Assembly: GCA_017985985.1 (NCBI GenBank) | Contig: JAGNWK010000014.1 | Coordinates: 1-47,220 of the forward strand | Origin: Oligoflexales bacterium | GTDB taxonomy: Bacteria; Bdellovibrionota_B; Oligoflexia; Oligoflexales; Bog-1112 | Direction of reading: 5' to 3' | Length of the DNA stretch: 47,220 nucleotides | Shown: piece after piece, positions 1 to 8,334 of the stretch | Numbering within the stretch: the first letter of the stretch is position 1 | Layout: the number at the start of each line of letters is the position of its first letter | Position numbers and translations under genes: made by a program | The notes under the pieces: generated by a model | Database searches by the model: none | What the model was told of the DNA's origin: nothing | What the model saw: only the letters and a program-made list of their open reading frames with translations

Positions 1-2
1 GC

Positions 3-605
3 CCTGACAAGAAGAGGCTAACGCTTTTTAACTTCGGCAAGGAGGGGTTTGGGGAAACTGCGCAGCTGGTTCCCCAAAAGAACAATCCCCCCACAAAAAC
101 AACGAGGACATCCGTGATTCAGAATATAGCGAAGTGGGAAAACTACCTTTTATGGTTAAAGGACAGAGGACTTTTGCGACTAAGTTCTTTATCTTCCTTC
201 AAGGTTCTCTTTCTCATCTCTCATTCTGTGTCACTCAGCCCTGAGGAATCCACTCAGATCCATGATCTCGTGTCACGCATCATCACTGCTATTGCACTAG
301 ACCCTAAGAGGGTTTTCATTTCCTTTTGTCCATCGGATCCGTCAACAGCTGGAAAGACTAAAGCTCTCTTACAACGCTGGACTCTTTCTCAAAGCCACAG
401 AGCTAGTGCTGTCATCACTTGGGGGGACCAGGCAACCGACGCCTTCCACACATTCCGTTCTGAAACACCTGCTCAAGCACTCTCGTCCCTTTCATCTCTC
501 CAGCTGCCTCATCCTGCAGACATCCTAAGACAGCCTGAACTCAAACGAGAAGTATGGGATAAATTAAAAAAATTTGACTTCACAAATAACCTTGATCACA
601 GATGA
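3..605 (+). CDS. Partial uracil-DNA glycosylase-like protein (C-terminal part)
   Basis: The reading frame is open from the left edge of the window, so the gene begins upstream; a GTG at 114 is only an internal possibility. The visible ~200 residues include a stretch reading VITWGDQATDAF and a C-terminal motif HPADILRQPELKREVW. The second resembles the HP-x-x-L-L-R-x-P-x-x-K-R-x-x-W signature near the C-terminus of family 4-type uracil-DNA glycosylases, which excise uracil from DNA. The first sits where those enzymes carry their G-x-x-A-x-x-A helix. The Fe-S cysteines of that family cannot be judged because the N-terminus is missing. The region before residue 40 is basic and proline-rich, like a linker. 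The gene converges on the minus-strand gene ending at 628. The family link is my inference from two motifs. Confidence 0.6.
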   Translation, partial: PDKKRLTLFNFGKEGFGETAQLVPQKNNPPTKTTRTSVIQNIAKWENYLLWLKDRGLLRLSSLSSFKVLFLISHSVSLSPEESTQIHDLVSRIITAIALDPKRVFISFCPSDPSTAGKTKALLQRWTLSQSHRASAVITWGDQATDAFHTFRSETPAQALSSLSSLQLPHPADILRQPELKREVWDKLKKFDFTNNLDHR

Positions 606-627
606 TGAGAAACATATCGATCTCTCT

Positions 628-2445
628 TCACTCGGGGATGTAGTAGTCAACCAAGTCTGGAGCAAGAAGAACCCGAGGAGAATAGCCTAGATTAAGAAGA
701 GACCACTCCAGAGCAAGCCTGTAACCACTGTAAACCGAACCGAAGGCGCTATAAAGATTTGAAAAAGCAGCCTTATCAAATCGATCTCTGAGGGCGTAAA
801 TAATCATATTACGGGTGTGGTGCATGAAGTTTCCTGCATTTGGTGCTACGACTTCAAAACAAGATTGAGCAAATTGAACGCAATTAAAACATCCAGAACA
901 CGCTTTGTATCCTACTCTCTCTAAAATGGAACTGGCCGATACAAGACCTCCTATAAAAGAGAATTTCATAGATCCAGATTCCATATTGTTCTTTACTCCC
1001 GAGATGTGTCCCTGTAAGGCTAATAGCTTCCCTTCATTGAGGGGAATTACCAATCTTTGGCATTGGGCTAACTTTCCCAATTTATAGTGCTCCCATTCAT
1101 TAGCTATTCTACCTCGAATTGCACGATCATATTGGTCTCCAGTATCTTCTGATGGGTAAAGCCCAATCAAGCGGTGTTCATCTAGCGTCCTTAAACTTAT
1201 GAGGCCATGGCCTGCACAGGTGTATATTTTGAAGATGGCTTTACTTTCGAGCAATACGGGTTGCCTTGAAGTAGGGCTGGCAACAATTTGATTAAATTCA
1301 TTAAGGCCGGGTCTTAGCTCTGCTGTCAACCCAGGAAAAATGTCATGATCTGTTAACATTAACAACAATGATTTGATGTGCTCCAAGAGTTCTTTTGTCT
1401 TACTGAGATGATTCTCATTATTATTCAGGAGAAAGGAGCGAACATGACTCTTCCTAATTATTAAATCAAATTTTCCATAGCTAATAGTAAGGTCGTTGAT
1501 TCTTGTAGTTACATTTAGATCACCTTTATTTGAATTAATCAGAAAAATAACATAATTAAAAATTGCATCAATAAAAGACTGTAAATCCTCTTCCTGGCTT
1601 CTTTTCGATTTTGTTAGGAAGTCGAAAAAATCTAGGGATTCACCGATTTTACAATTTTTAATTTTATTATTTTCTGATTCTCCACAACCAAGGGCAGAAA
1701 GAACCTGAGCCATGGGCAGTTTCGATGCAACAAGTGTGCGGATGTCTTTATGCAGACGTTCCTCTCGAAAAATTCTAGTGAAATCGTCAAGACTAACATC
1801 CATTCTGCTAAAAAGTATTTCTAATGCTTTTTTCTCTAAATCAAGATTTCGCACTACAAGGATAAAAGAAACTAGTACATTGGTCTCCAACAAACCCAAG
1901 GCGTCCTTAACCAGAGTAAAGGATGGAAATGCTCTTGACCGAATATTATCTAAAATCCATGGCCGCAAGCCCTTAAAAGAATCAGACTTAGTAAAAAAAA
2001 TCACTTTCTCGACTAGAGACATTGACACTATTAACAATCGAGCCTTGTCCAATGCTTCAGTCCAAATAGATGTATAAAGCCTTTGATTTTCAAGTATCTT
2101 TAATAGATCATCAAGAGACTGTGACCCTATTAACGATCGAGCCTTGTCCAATGCTTCAGTCCTAATAGATATATCAAGGTTTTGATTTTCAAGTATCTTT
2201 AATAGATCACCAATGGTGATATCCTCTCTCTCAGCTAGGACCTCCATCGCAGAGGTTTCTTTGCCTAGATCAGAAACGGTAGCAATGAAATCAGCTAGTT
2301 CACTTGTTCTTCTCTCGTCTATCGAAGCCAGACCTTTTAAAGAACAAATTAAAAAGGAAAAAAGAAGAAAAATCTTGACTGTTCTTTGATGAAGATTATC
2401 CCTAATTATATTTCTAAGTGCTTGTCTAATGACTACGCCTACCAT
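628..2445 (-). CDS. Unrecognised exported 605-aa protein with tandem 33-aa repeats
   Basis: I do not recognise this protein. The start at 2445 follows AGGA with six bases of spacing. After a basic N-region of about 23 residues comes one hydrophobic segment (VKIFLLFSFLICSLKGLAS), which looks like a signal peptide or anchor. Residues ~80-150 hold two near-identical 33-residue helical repeats beginning LLKILENQ and containing TEALDKAR, HEAT- or ARM-like in length and helical character. The middle is lysine/asparagine-rich and predicted helical. The C-terminal third is more compact and carries a cysteine cluster CSGCFNC followed by another Cys (C-x2-C-x2-C, then C six residues on), which could bind metal or form disulfides. 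The coding sequence looks more AT-rich than the neighbours, and a transposase remnant lies just upstream, so acquisition by transfer is possible. Partners are unknown. Confidence 0.75.
   Translation of the reverse strand: MVGVVIRQALRNIIRDNLHQRTVKIFLLFSFLICSLKGLASIDERRTSELADFIATVSDLGKETSAMEVLAEREDITIGDLLKILENQNLDISIRTEALDKARSLIGSQSLDDLLKILENQRLYTSIWTEALDKARLLIVSMSLVEKVIFFTKSDSFKGLRPWILDNIRSRAFPSFTLVKDALGLLETNVLVSFILVVRNLDLEKKALEILFSRMDVSLDDFTRIFREERLHKDIRTLVASKLPMAQVLSALGCGESENNKIKNCKIGESLDFFDFLTKSKRSQEEDLQSFIDAIFNYVIFLINSNKGDLNVTTRINDLTISYGKFDLIIRKSHVRSFLLNNNENHLSKTKELLEHIKSLLLMLTDHDIFPGLTAELRPGLNEFNQIVASPTSRQPVLLESKAIFKIYTCAGHGLISLRTLDEHRLIGLYPSEDTGDQYDRAIRGRIANEWEHYKLGKLAQCQRLVIPLNEGKLLALQGHISGVKNNMESGSMKFSFIGGLVSASSILERVGYKACSGCFNCVQFAQSCFEVVAPNAGNFMHHTRNMIIYALRDRFDKAAFSNLYSAFGSVYSGYRLALEWSLLNLGYSPRVLLAPDLVDYYIPE
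2028..2213 (-). repeat. In-frame 99-bp tandem duplication (33-aa repeat)
   Basis: Two direct copies with a period of exactly 99 bp (for example, ctattaac at 2028 and again at 2127) encode two 33-aa helical repeats in the exported 605-aa protein. Nucleotide similarity is high, including long identical runs such as gagccttgtccaatgcttca. This suggests a fairly recent in-frame duplication rather than two ancient diverged HEAT-like repeats. Confidence 0.85.
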
Positions 2446-2829
2446 AATTTTTCCTTATTATATATGTCCTTTTGATTGTTGCTGTACCGGTATACCTTAA
2501 AAACACCGCGCAAGCAAGAAACTAATATTTTCCCTGTATTTTTAATAAAAATGGCACTGAGCTAGCGCCATAGATCTTATTGAAACTACAGGAAAAATTT
2601 GACAGAGAAGGTTCCTAGGAGACTTCTATGCTAGACTGCTGCTACCTCGACTTCACTCTAAAGACTTTCGCTTACGTCAAAGGTATGTGACCAAACAAAA
2701 CGGTACTCGCACCCTGTTCATGTGCCGGTCTTGTAAAAAATCATTCTCTGAGACGAGTTTTACTCCAGCAGCACTGCTTCAGGTTCTTGTCAACTAGACT
2801 AGCCCAGTGCCTTGCTCGTCCCCAGGCCC
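2446..2829. other. Intergenic region: upstream DNA of the 605-aa gene plus transposase relic
   Basis: This 384-bp gap holds the minus-strand upstream region of the exported 605-aa gene, including a TATA-rich stretch at about 2455-2465 that could serve as a -10 region, and a short palindrome taccggta near 2486. Its right half carries a decayed transposase-type reading frame (described separately). No RNA gene or intact gene is visible. Confidence 0.6.
2603..2797 (+). pseudogene. Remnant of an IS transposase N-terminal zinc-finger region
   Basis: This open frame of 64 codons without a proper start encodes RLRQRYVTKQNGTRTLFMC followed by RSCKKSFSETSFTP. That resembles the zinc-finger/HTH start of IS1- or IS1595-like transposases, where a line such as 'RY-C-x2-C-x-K-x-FSE-x-x-TP' follows a first CxxC pair. 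Here the first CxxC pair and the whole catalytic part are absent, and the frame ends at TAG 2795-2797. I see no terminal inverted repeats or target duplications. It is most likely a truncated insertion-sequence relic. Confidence 0.5.
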
Positions 2830-3843
2830 TCAAAGGCAATCGAGCATAGTTTTTAGAGGATTTTTACAAGATTTATATCGACTAAAGAATGTATTTACAG
2901 GTAAGTGCAAGGCTTTTGCTGTCTGGCTCAGATTGTAGTTTTGTTCAGATAAACAGAGGGCCATGATGGAGGCCTCAACTTTCTCCAAAGTTTTTTTGAT
3001 CCCCATTTTTTTCGAGAAATCATAGAGATTATTTTTGAGAACTCCTTCTAGAAAATTAAATCCGTCAGAGCTACGCTCTAGACCCGACAAAGCTTTGTGA
3101 ACATCCTCACAGCAGATTTTTTCAGAACCCCTTTTCTTGGCATACCAGATGCTACGTTTCACACAATTCAAAAGCTGCACCAACTCTCCCTCCCAATTTA
3201 TTTGACAAAGTAGTCTGCTCACCTCAAGGGGCAGAAAGCTTAGTCCATCTGCATATTGCTGCAAGAAATGCTTAACCATAAGTTCGATGTCTTCGGGTCG
3301 ATCCTTTAGGCGGGGGATGTTTATGTGATGAGAGAAGAGCTTTGCAAACTGACGTAGAAAAGAAGAAGTAAGATTATCTTCCTCACAAGACATCGAAGCC
3401 GTGATCTGTATCTCCATTTTTTGAGAATGAAGAAAAATAGTTTTCAAATCTTGTTCAGATAACAGCTCTATATTTTTTATATAAAGCTCACCCTGGCTAG
3501 ATCTTCTTAAAGTGCGAAGAAGATCGGCTTGGCCATAAGTAAGTTCTCCATCCATCTCAACAAAGGGGCTGCTTGCCTGTCTGGTTTTTTTCCACATAGT
3601 TAGCGCTAGACTTCTCTTCCCCGATTGCGGAGCTCCGATAATCAGTACAGGGACCACAGAAGAGCTCTGCCGACTCTTCAAGACCGCTCGTATGTCTCCC
3701 TTCAAACGAGAGTGAACGGTCTTAAATTCATGCTGCACGAGAAACAGAGAATGGGGATGACAAAATCTCAAATCATCTGATGGAGAGACGTGAGAATCTA
3801 ATTGATGAGAAGTTGGATGAGCAACAGAATGAGACGACAGCAT
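2830..3843 (-). CDS. Degenerate NtrC-type AAA+ regulator with C-terminal Fis-like HTH
   Basis: The overall order matches the central and C-terminal parts of sigma-54 activators. A Walker A-like GAPQSGKR lies near residue 70, IPRLKDRPEDIELMVKHFL near 175-195 (canonical LPPLRERxEDI), NWEGELVQLLNCVKRS near 220-235 (canonical WPGNVRELxNxIxR), and a C-terminal Fis-type helix-turn-helix NLSQTAKALHLPVNTFFSRY. There is no receiver or GAF domain. The Walker B acidic pair is replaced (LYIKNIELL where FLDEI is expected), and no GAFTGA loop, needed to engage sigma-54, is visible. It may therefore be a DNA-binding regulator that no longer remodels sigma-54 holoenzyme. The start at 3843 follows AAGGA. It is a single gene with no evident operon partner. 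Confidence 0.75.
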   Translation of the reverse strand: MLSSHSVAHPTSHQLDSHVSPSDDLRFCHPHSLFLVQHEFKTVHSRLKGDIRAVLKSRQSSSVVPVLIIGAPQSGKRSLALTMWKKTRQASSPFVEMDGELTYGQADLLRTLRRSSQGELYIKNIELLSEQDLKTIFLHSQKMEIQITASMSCEEDNLTSSFLRQFAKLFSHHINIPRLKDRPEDIELMVKHFLQQYADGLSFLPLEVSRLLCQINWEGELVQLLNCVKRSIWYAKKRGSEKICCEDVHKALSGLERSSDGFNFLEGVLKNNLYDFSKKMGIKKTLEKVEASIMALCLSEQNYNLSQTAKALHLPVNTFFSRYKSCKNPLKTMLDCL

Positions 3844-4017
3844 AGATAATTCCTTCCCTAGCCCTCTTGAAATCGAAGAAGGTGGAGAGAAAGAACGCTA
3901 TGTACAAAACTAAGGGAGGCAGAAGATCTACTTTTATTTTTATACCGTCAAGATTTTCTTTTGACTAGAACTCGCCAGAGGCGACGAGCCTCGTTTTTAA
4001 GGCTAGACAAGCCTGTT

Positions 4018-4386
4018 TCATATGTTGTCAGTATCAATACGCCTACTTTCCATCAAATATTGAAGAGCCATAACCGCCGCATGTCGAGCTATTGTTTGCA
4101 CCTGCAGAGCATGGTCATAAGCAGCTTCAGCTGCTTGATTTCTTGCTTCCGCTCTTCGTGCCAGTTCCATGTCCCTAGCACGGTAAGGTCCGACAAGAAG
4201 GTATACTCTTGCCTCTTGAAAAGCCTCTGTTGCCCCTCTCAGCTCAGCCAGAGCGTCTTGAACATCCGATTCTGCCTCACCCATCGCGACAACAGCCTCT
4301 ATGGCTCTTTGCTCAGGAGAACCTTCTGCAGAAAAAGCGCAGAGGAGTATCATCAAAAGACCAAATATTTTTAAGAGCTTATGCAT
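4018..4386 (-). CDS. Small exported helical protein of unknown function
   Basis: A clear signal peptide (MHKLLKIFGLLMILLCAFSAEGS) is followed by about 100 residues rich in Ala, Glu, Arg and Gln, predicted to be almost entirely helical. The start at 4386 has a good ribosome-binding site (GGAGAAGG with close spacing). It lies 97 bp downstream of the tonB stop and could be the last gene of the envelope cluster. I do not recognise a family; it could be a small periplasmic scaffold or adaptor. The opposite-strand frame over the same region lacks such features and is a shadow. Confidence 0.7.
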   Translation of the reverse strand: MHKLLKIFGLLMILLCAFSAEGSPEQRAIEAVVAMGEAESDVQDALAELRGATEAFQEARVYLLVGPYRARDMELARRAEARNQAAEAAYDHALQVQTIARHAAVMALQYLMESRRIDTDNI

Positions 4387-4483
4387 GCCTTCTCCAATTC
4401 TTGTAAAAAAGCAAACACTATAACACCGCCTGAGCCAACAGCAAGACCATTATTCAGCTCTTTGCGGATATTAAGGGCTGGAA

Positions 4484-5263
4484 TTAAGGAATTTCGAGTC
4501 GAAACTTCATCTCCGTCCATCCGGGGATAGGACGACCCTTTGCGTCTTTTCGGGGGATAAACTTTGCTTTTTTAGCAGCGTCCAACAGACGTTGATCCAT
4601 GCCATAGCCAATGGGCGTGCGTAGCTCCGCTGATGTAACCAGTCCTTCTGCATCCACATAAACATCGACGGCTACCAATCGTTCTAAGCCAGCGTCAAGA
4701 GCCTCCTCTGTATAAACGGGAGTGATCACAGAGCTTGTGACCAATTTTGCATCTGAGCTTTGGTCCTCTTCCACAACCGGAGCAATCTCCGTCGGTTTTT
4801 TCCTCACCCCTTCATCTTCAACAGCCAAGCTGTTCCCCAAAGGCACAGCTACAGTGCCTCCAGGAAGAATATCTTTGGGGTTCAAGCCATGAATGGGTGG
4901 ATTCGGTTTCATGACCGGTTGCTTCACATCTTGATTCGTCTTTTTTTTCTTCTTTGGCTTTTTTGAAGACAGCACTTCTTTTTTAGGAGGAATCGGTATT
5001 TTTTCTTCTTCCTTTTTCACTGGCTCTATCTTTTTCGGCTCTGGACGACTTTGAATTTTCACGCGAATAGGAATATTTTCTTTTTTGCGCTCCTCTCCTT
5101 TCGATATCAGAAGGATATAGGCCCCAAGAACGTGAAGAAAAACTGAGGAGGTCAGAAAGAAGATCCAAGATTTAAAAAAAAGTTTCTGCAAAAAATTGTA
5201 TCCCTTTTTATTCGGCAACAATCTTGACAGGCATGATGGAAAAAGATCGACTCTTCTTACCAT
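4484..5263 (-). CDS. tonB: TonB-family energy transducer
   Basis: TonB links proton-motive force at the inner membrane to outer-membrane receptors. One N-terminal membrane segment (SWIFFLTSSVFLHVLGAYILL) is followed by a Lys/Pro/Glu-rich spacer for crossing the periplasm, then a C-terminal TonB domain (YTEEALDAGLERLVAVDVYV ... GYGMDQRLLDAAKKAKFIP ... MKFRLEIP). The ATG at 5263 would overlap the upstream lipoprotein gene by 56 bp and has no Shine-Dalgarno sequence. A TTG at 5191, preceded by AAAAGGG just after the lipoprotein stop, is a likely alternative start giving 235 residues. The gene follows the TonB-dependent receptor and a lipoprotein and probably serves that receptor. exbB and exbD are not in the window. 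Confidence 0.9.
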   Translation of the reverse strand: MVRRVDLFPSCLSRLLPNKKGYNFLQKLFFKSWIFFLTSSVFLHVLGAYILLISKGEERKKENIPIRVKIQSRPEPKKIEPVKKEEEKIPIPPKKEVLSSKKPKKKKKTNQDVKQPVMKPNPPIHGLNPKDILPGGTVAVPLGNSLAVEDEGVRKKPTEIAPVVEEDQSSDAKLVTSSVITPVYTEEALDAGLERLVAVDVYVDAEGLVTSAELRTPIGYGMDQRLLDAAKKAKFIPRKDAKGRPIPGWTEMKFRLEIP

Positions 5264-5966
5264 GAACAGTCACAATAAGGGTATGATTGCCCTTCGTAGG
5301 TAATTCCCATTTTGTTTTCTTATTTCTACGATTGATAATTTTTCCTCCACTGGTGAACCAAGCGACTTTAAACTCCTCTGCATTCGGATTTGAAAAATCC
5401 GCCTGGACTTCTGTCGTTTGACCAGCGCGCAGAACGGCTCCAGCACTTGGATTTTTGAGATCAATCTTAGGATTTTCCCATAATAGCTGAGGGGCCCCCT
5501 TCGGATAGACAAGAAAGGTGCCCACAACTTTTTCTTCTTCAGATCCAGAAATCATCTTAAAACCATATCGAACAAGCCCCACTCCATTTGTTTTAGCAAA
5601 TTCGCTAGCATCTGGAACATCGACACTGATATTAAAACTGACGAGCTGAAAGTTTGAGTAATCTGTATAATCGATCGGATCTTCGATCTTTATTTGTGAG
5701 CTTTTTAAAGAGATAAAACGAGGAGAGGGTTTGTCTTCAAAATACTCGACTTTAATCGTTTGCTGAAGGGGTACAACCGCAGAAACAGTAAGCGTCACCT
5801 TCTGTGGATCGCCTTCAACAGAAGCTCGGGGCACCAACGGATTGACAGCAACACCAAGGCCCCGCAACTTACTTAGAACTTCTTGACGATCCTGCTGCTG
5901 ACCACAGGAATATGTAATGAAAAAAAAGAGGTAAGAGTACAAGTCTAAGAGCCGTATTCTTCCCAT
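5208..5966 (-). CDS. Lipoprotein between TonB-dependent receptor and TonB
   Basis: The N-terminus MGRIRLLDLYSYLFFFITYSC has a lipobox-like end (ITYSC), so it is probably acylated at Cys21. The rest (about 230 residues) is beta-rich with Ig-like character, e.g. KVTLTVSAVVPLQQTIKVEY and NHTLIVTVHGKKSRSFSI. The start follows GAGGGG, one base after the receptor's stop codon, so the two genes are translationally coupled. Position suggests a cell-surface or periplasmic accessory of the receptor system, for example a binding lipoprotein; this is inference from context only. I recognise no specific family. Confidence 0.75.
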   Translation of the reverse strand: MGRIRLLDLYSYLFFFITYSCGQQQDRQEVLSKLRGLGVAVNPLVPRASVEGDPQKVTLTVSAVVPLQQTIKVEYFEDKPSPRFISLKSSQIKIEDPIDYTDYSNFQLVSFNISVDVPDASEFAKTNGVGLVRYGFKMISGSEEEKVVGTFLVYPKGAPQLLWENPKIDLKNPSAGAVLRAGQTTEVQADFSNPNAEEFKVAWFTSGGKIINRRNKKTKWELPTKGNHTLIVTVHGKKSRSFSIMPVKIVAE

Positions 5967-5967
5967 T

Positions 5968-8334
5968 TTAAAATTCCCCTCTCAACTCAAAAAATGGAAT
6001 GTTGGTCAGAGCCTTTTCTTCTTGTTCTTTAGAATAGTCATAATTGTAATTCACCCCAGTCACCTGTGGCTTTGGCCAAAAAGACTCCATCCCAAACTTC
6101 ATCATCATCTTCCAGCGATCATACAAAAAGTCCTTCGTCATATAAATGGTCATCGTATTTTGATTGGGCAGTCTTTTAGAATTTTTATCAGCCAACTCTC
6201 CTCTTGGCTGATACTTATCCAAATTAGCATTGTAGACAGATGAAAAAATAGGAGTATAGGTCGTCCCAGTTTGATGATTATAGCGAGTTCCTAACTCCCA
6301 CTCCGAAGACAATTTATAACTAGCAACCAAATTAAGAAGGTGAGTCTGATCATAAGGAGAGATCTGGAAAGGGTCTCGATCAGAGTCTCGAGCTTCATTT
6401 TTAGAATACGTATAGGACAACCAACCAAAAAAACGCGAGCTAAGATTTCTACGAAGAAAAAGTTCAAAACCCCGAATCTTAGCGCTTCCCTCATTATCAA
6501 AGCGACGATCCACATCTGGAGTCACCCGATTATCGATAGTTTTATAAAAAACCTGGACTTCACTCGTTAGAGAACTCGTCCACTTTGATTCAACACCAAG
6601 AATATAGTGCATAGATCGCACATAATGAAGGTCCGGCCTCCCAAAACCAACAGAGGCTTGACCTGGCTCTGGCGACTGGCTGTACTGACCGACTGCTGCT
6701 TTAACGGTACTCTCTGGAGAGATCAGATACCTCAAACGAAGTCGGGGATCACCTGATGTTTTCTTGATGAGACTATTATAAAAAAGTCTGAGACCAGGGT
6801 TAACAAACAGATTGTCCATCGCTTGATGTTCAAGAGAAGCCCAAGCTGCTATCTGATCTCCGGTTGCTCGAGTACTCAGCACTTTATGGGGAGCATCCTC
6901 GGGATCGAAGGTGGGATCTTCTGACCCTGTAAAATCAACCACATCAATATTGATTAAAGCAATCTGATGCACGGGATTCAGTCCCAGCGTAAGTTCTTCT
7001 GCAGGACCCAATCGTTTCGTAAACTCCGTCGGTGCACTGAAACTTACAAATTTATTTTTGAGCTCATTGCTAACAAATTTGGCATCTGCACTTAAGTAAA
7101 AAAATTGGGGAGTCGAACGATACGTCCAGTCTTTCGATAGACGGGTAAACTTTTCTAAACCGAGATTCACAAAAGAGGTTCCAAAATCGATACGAATTTG
7201 CCCGTCTGCATTCGTAAAATTGTCAGAAGGAAGAGCCGCTTTTAAACCATCATAGGAGCCTATCAGTGAAACTTTTAAATATCCATCCTCGTTTTTCTGC
7301 GTAAAAGTTGAAGTCACATCACCAAAGTAAGGCACAAGAACCAAGCTTTCACTCTTATCATCCTGCCTACTTTTCAAAAATTTTTCTATAAAAGCTTCGA
7401 CATAGCTCCGGCGCACAGAAACGCTGATCGATGAATTCGCATCTAACGGACGGGTGTGAAAAACACCAGAATAGAAAGGCAAGTTGAGAACAAACTCGGT
7501 AAATGGCCTAACCGGGATATCCGTCTTCGTCTTGACTTTGATGACACCTCCCGTCGCATTCCCATACTCAGGACCGAAACCTCCTGCATTGAATTCGACC
7601 TCCTCAATGAGAGGAGCCGGTATGACAGATAACGAACCGATAGAATGGAAAATAAAAGGAACTTCCAAGTCATCGATGTAGTACTTTGAATCTCTAGGAC
7701 CAGACCCTCGAATAACCAGCTGATTGAGGAACCCAGATGTTTGCACACCAGGTAGCAAGGACACAACTTGCACCGGATCCCCACTGGGAGCAATTCGTCT
7801 CGACTCTTCAATCGATACTAACTTCCTTGACACCTGAGATCTTTTCTTGCCTGTAACAACGATAACCTCTTCATCTTCTTCTAATTTTGGCAAAAGAAAA
7901 ATATCAAAAAACCCTGGTGGCCTCAGCTCTGAAAAGGGGATCTCAAAATTCACATAGCCTTTACGCGAGAGAAAAACCTTCCCCTCACCCTCCGGTACCA
8001 CAACGGAAACTTCCCCGTCTGGATTCGTGAGTAATTTTTGCTTTTCAGGCTTTGGGCTTTCAACTTTGGACGTTTCAGTTTGGGTCACGTCAACAATAAC
8101 TTCAACTTTAGATAAGGATTTCCCAGTACCTTTTTCTTGGACTCTCAAAGTCACCTGATTTGTCTCTGAACTTTTTTCTGAAACTTTATCTAACTGAGGC
8201 GGATCTAGACTTTGACCTTGAAGCAGGCCAGCGGAAAGCAAGAGGGGGAAAACATAAGCTAGGAGACATAAGTCTCCTAGCAGGGACTTAGCGAACCACA
8301 GGTGCCGTACCAAGTGCTTTTTCGGTCTCAGCAA
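5968..8334 (-). CDS. TonB-dependent outer-membrane receptor with carboxypeptidase-like N-terminal domain
   Basis: This is a large outer-membrane receptor for active uptake of an unknown ligand. After a signal sequence (hydrophobic core LLAYVFPLLLSAG) comes a carboxypeptidase-regulatory-like domain (~residues 55-150, LRVQEKGTGKSLSKVEVIVD ... FFDIFLLPKL). A plug domain follows (VVSLLPGVQTSG, LVIRGSGPRDSKYYIDD, EEVEFNAGGFGPEYGNATGG), then a beta-barrel ending in a terminal Phe. I place the start at TTG 8334, preceded by GAGGAGG six bases upstream. The in-frame ATG at 8358 lacks such a site. The gene overlaps the DsbA-like gene's end by 47 bp, and a perfect hairpin lies within the signal-peptide codons. 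It is followed by a lipoprotein and tonB. No ligand is evident. Confidence 0.9.
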   Translation of the reverse strand: MLRPKKHLVRHLWFAKSLLGDLCLLAYVFPLLLSAGLLQGQSLDPPQLDKVSEKSSETNQVTLRVQEKGTGKSLSKVEVIVDVTQTETSKVESPKPEKQKLLTNPDGEVSVVVPEGEGKVFLSRKGYVNFEIPFSELRPPGFFDIFLLPKLEEDEEVIVVTGKKRSQVSRKLVSIEESRRIAPSGDPVQVVSLLPGVQTSGFLNQLVIRGSGPRDSKYYIDDLEVPFIFHSIGSLSVIPAPLIEEVEFNAGGFGPEYGNATGGVIKVKTKTDIPVRPFTEFVLNLPFYSGVFHTRPLDANSSISVSVRRSYVEAFIEKFLKSRQDDKSESLVLVPYFGDVTSTFTQKNEDGYLKVSLIGSYDGLKAALPSDNFTNADGQIRIDFGTSFVNLGLEKFTRLSKDWTYRSTPQFFYLSADAKFVSNELKNKFVSFSAPTEFTKRLGPAEELTLGLNPVHQIALINIDVVDFTGSEDPTFDPEDAPHKVLSTRATGDQIAAWASLEHQAMDNLFVNPGLRLFYNSLIKKTSGDPRLRLRYLISPESTVKAAVGQYSQSPEPGQASVGFGRPDLHYVRSMHYILGVESKWTSSLTSEVQVFYKTIDNRVTPDVDRRFDNEGSAKIRGFELFLRRNLSSRFFGWLSYTYSKNEARDSDRDPFQISPYDQTHLLNLVASYKLSSEWELGTRYNHQTGTTYTPIFSSVYNANLDKYQPRGELADKNSKRLPNQNTMTIYMTKDFLYDRWKMMMKFGMESFWPKPQVTGVNYNYDYSKEQEEKALTNIPFFELRGEF
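8258..8281 (-). promoter_or_regulatory. Perfect 10-bp hairpin at the dsbA-like/receptor junction
   Basis: gctaggagac at 8258-8267 and gtctcctagc at 8272-8281 form a perfect 10-bp stem with a 4-base loop, just after the DsbA-like stop and inside the receptor's signal-peptide codons. There is no T-run, so it is not a standard terminator. It could slow ribosomes, be an RNA processing site, or partially attenuate transcription between two envelope genes that need different levels. Confidence 0.6.

Noticed and set aside
3978..3998. Hairpin gaggc/gcctc followed by T5, resembling a terminator
   Set aside because: The T-run is on the plus strand but both neighbouring genes are minus-strand, so there is no gene for it to terminate.
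3961..4374. A 137-residue plus-strand frame opposite the small exported protein
   Set aside because: The minus-strand frame has a signal peptide and a good ribosome-binding site; this one has Ser/Cys-rich shadow composition.
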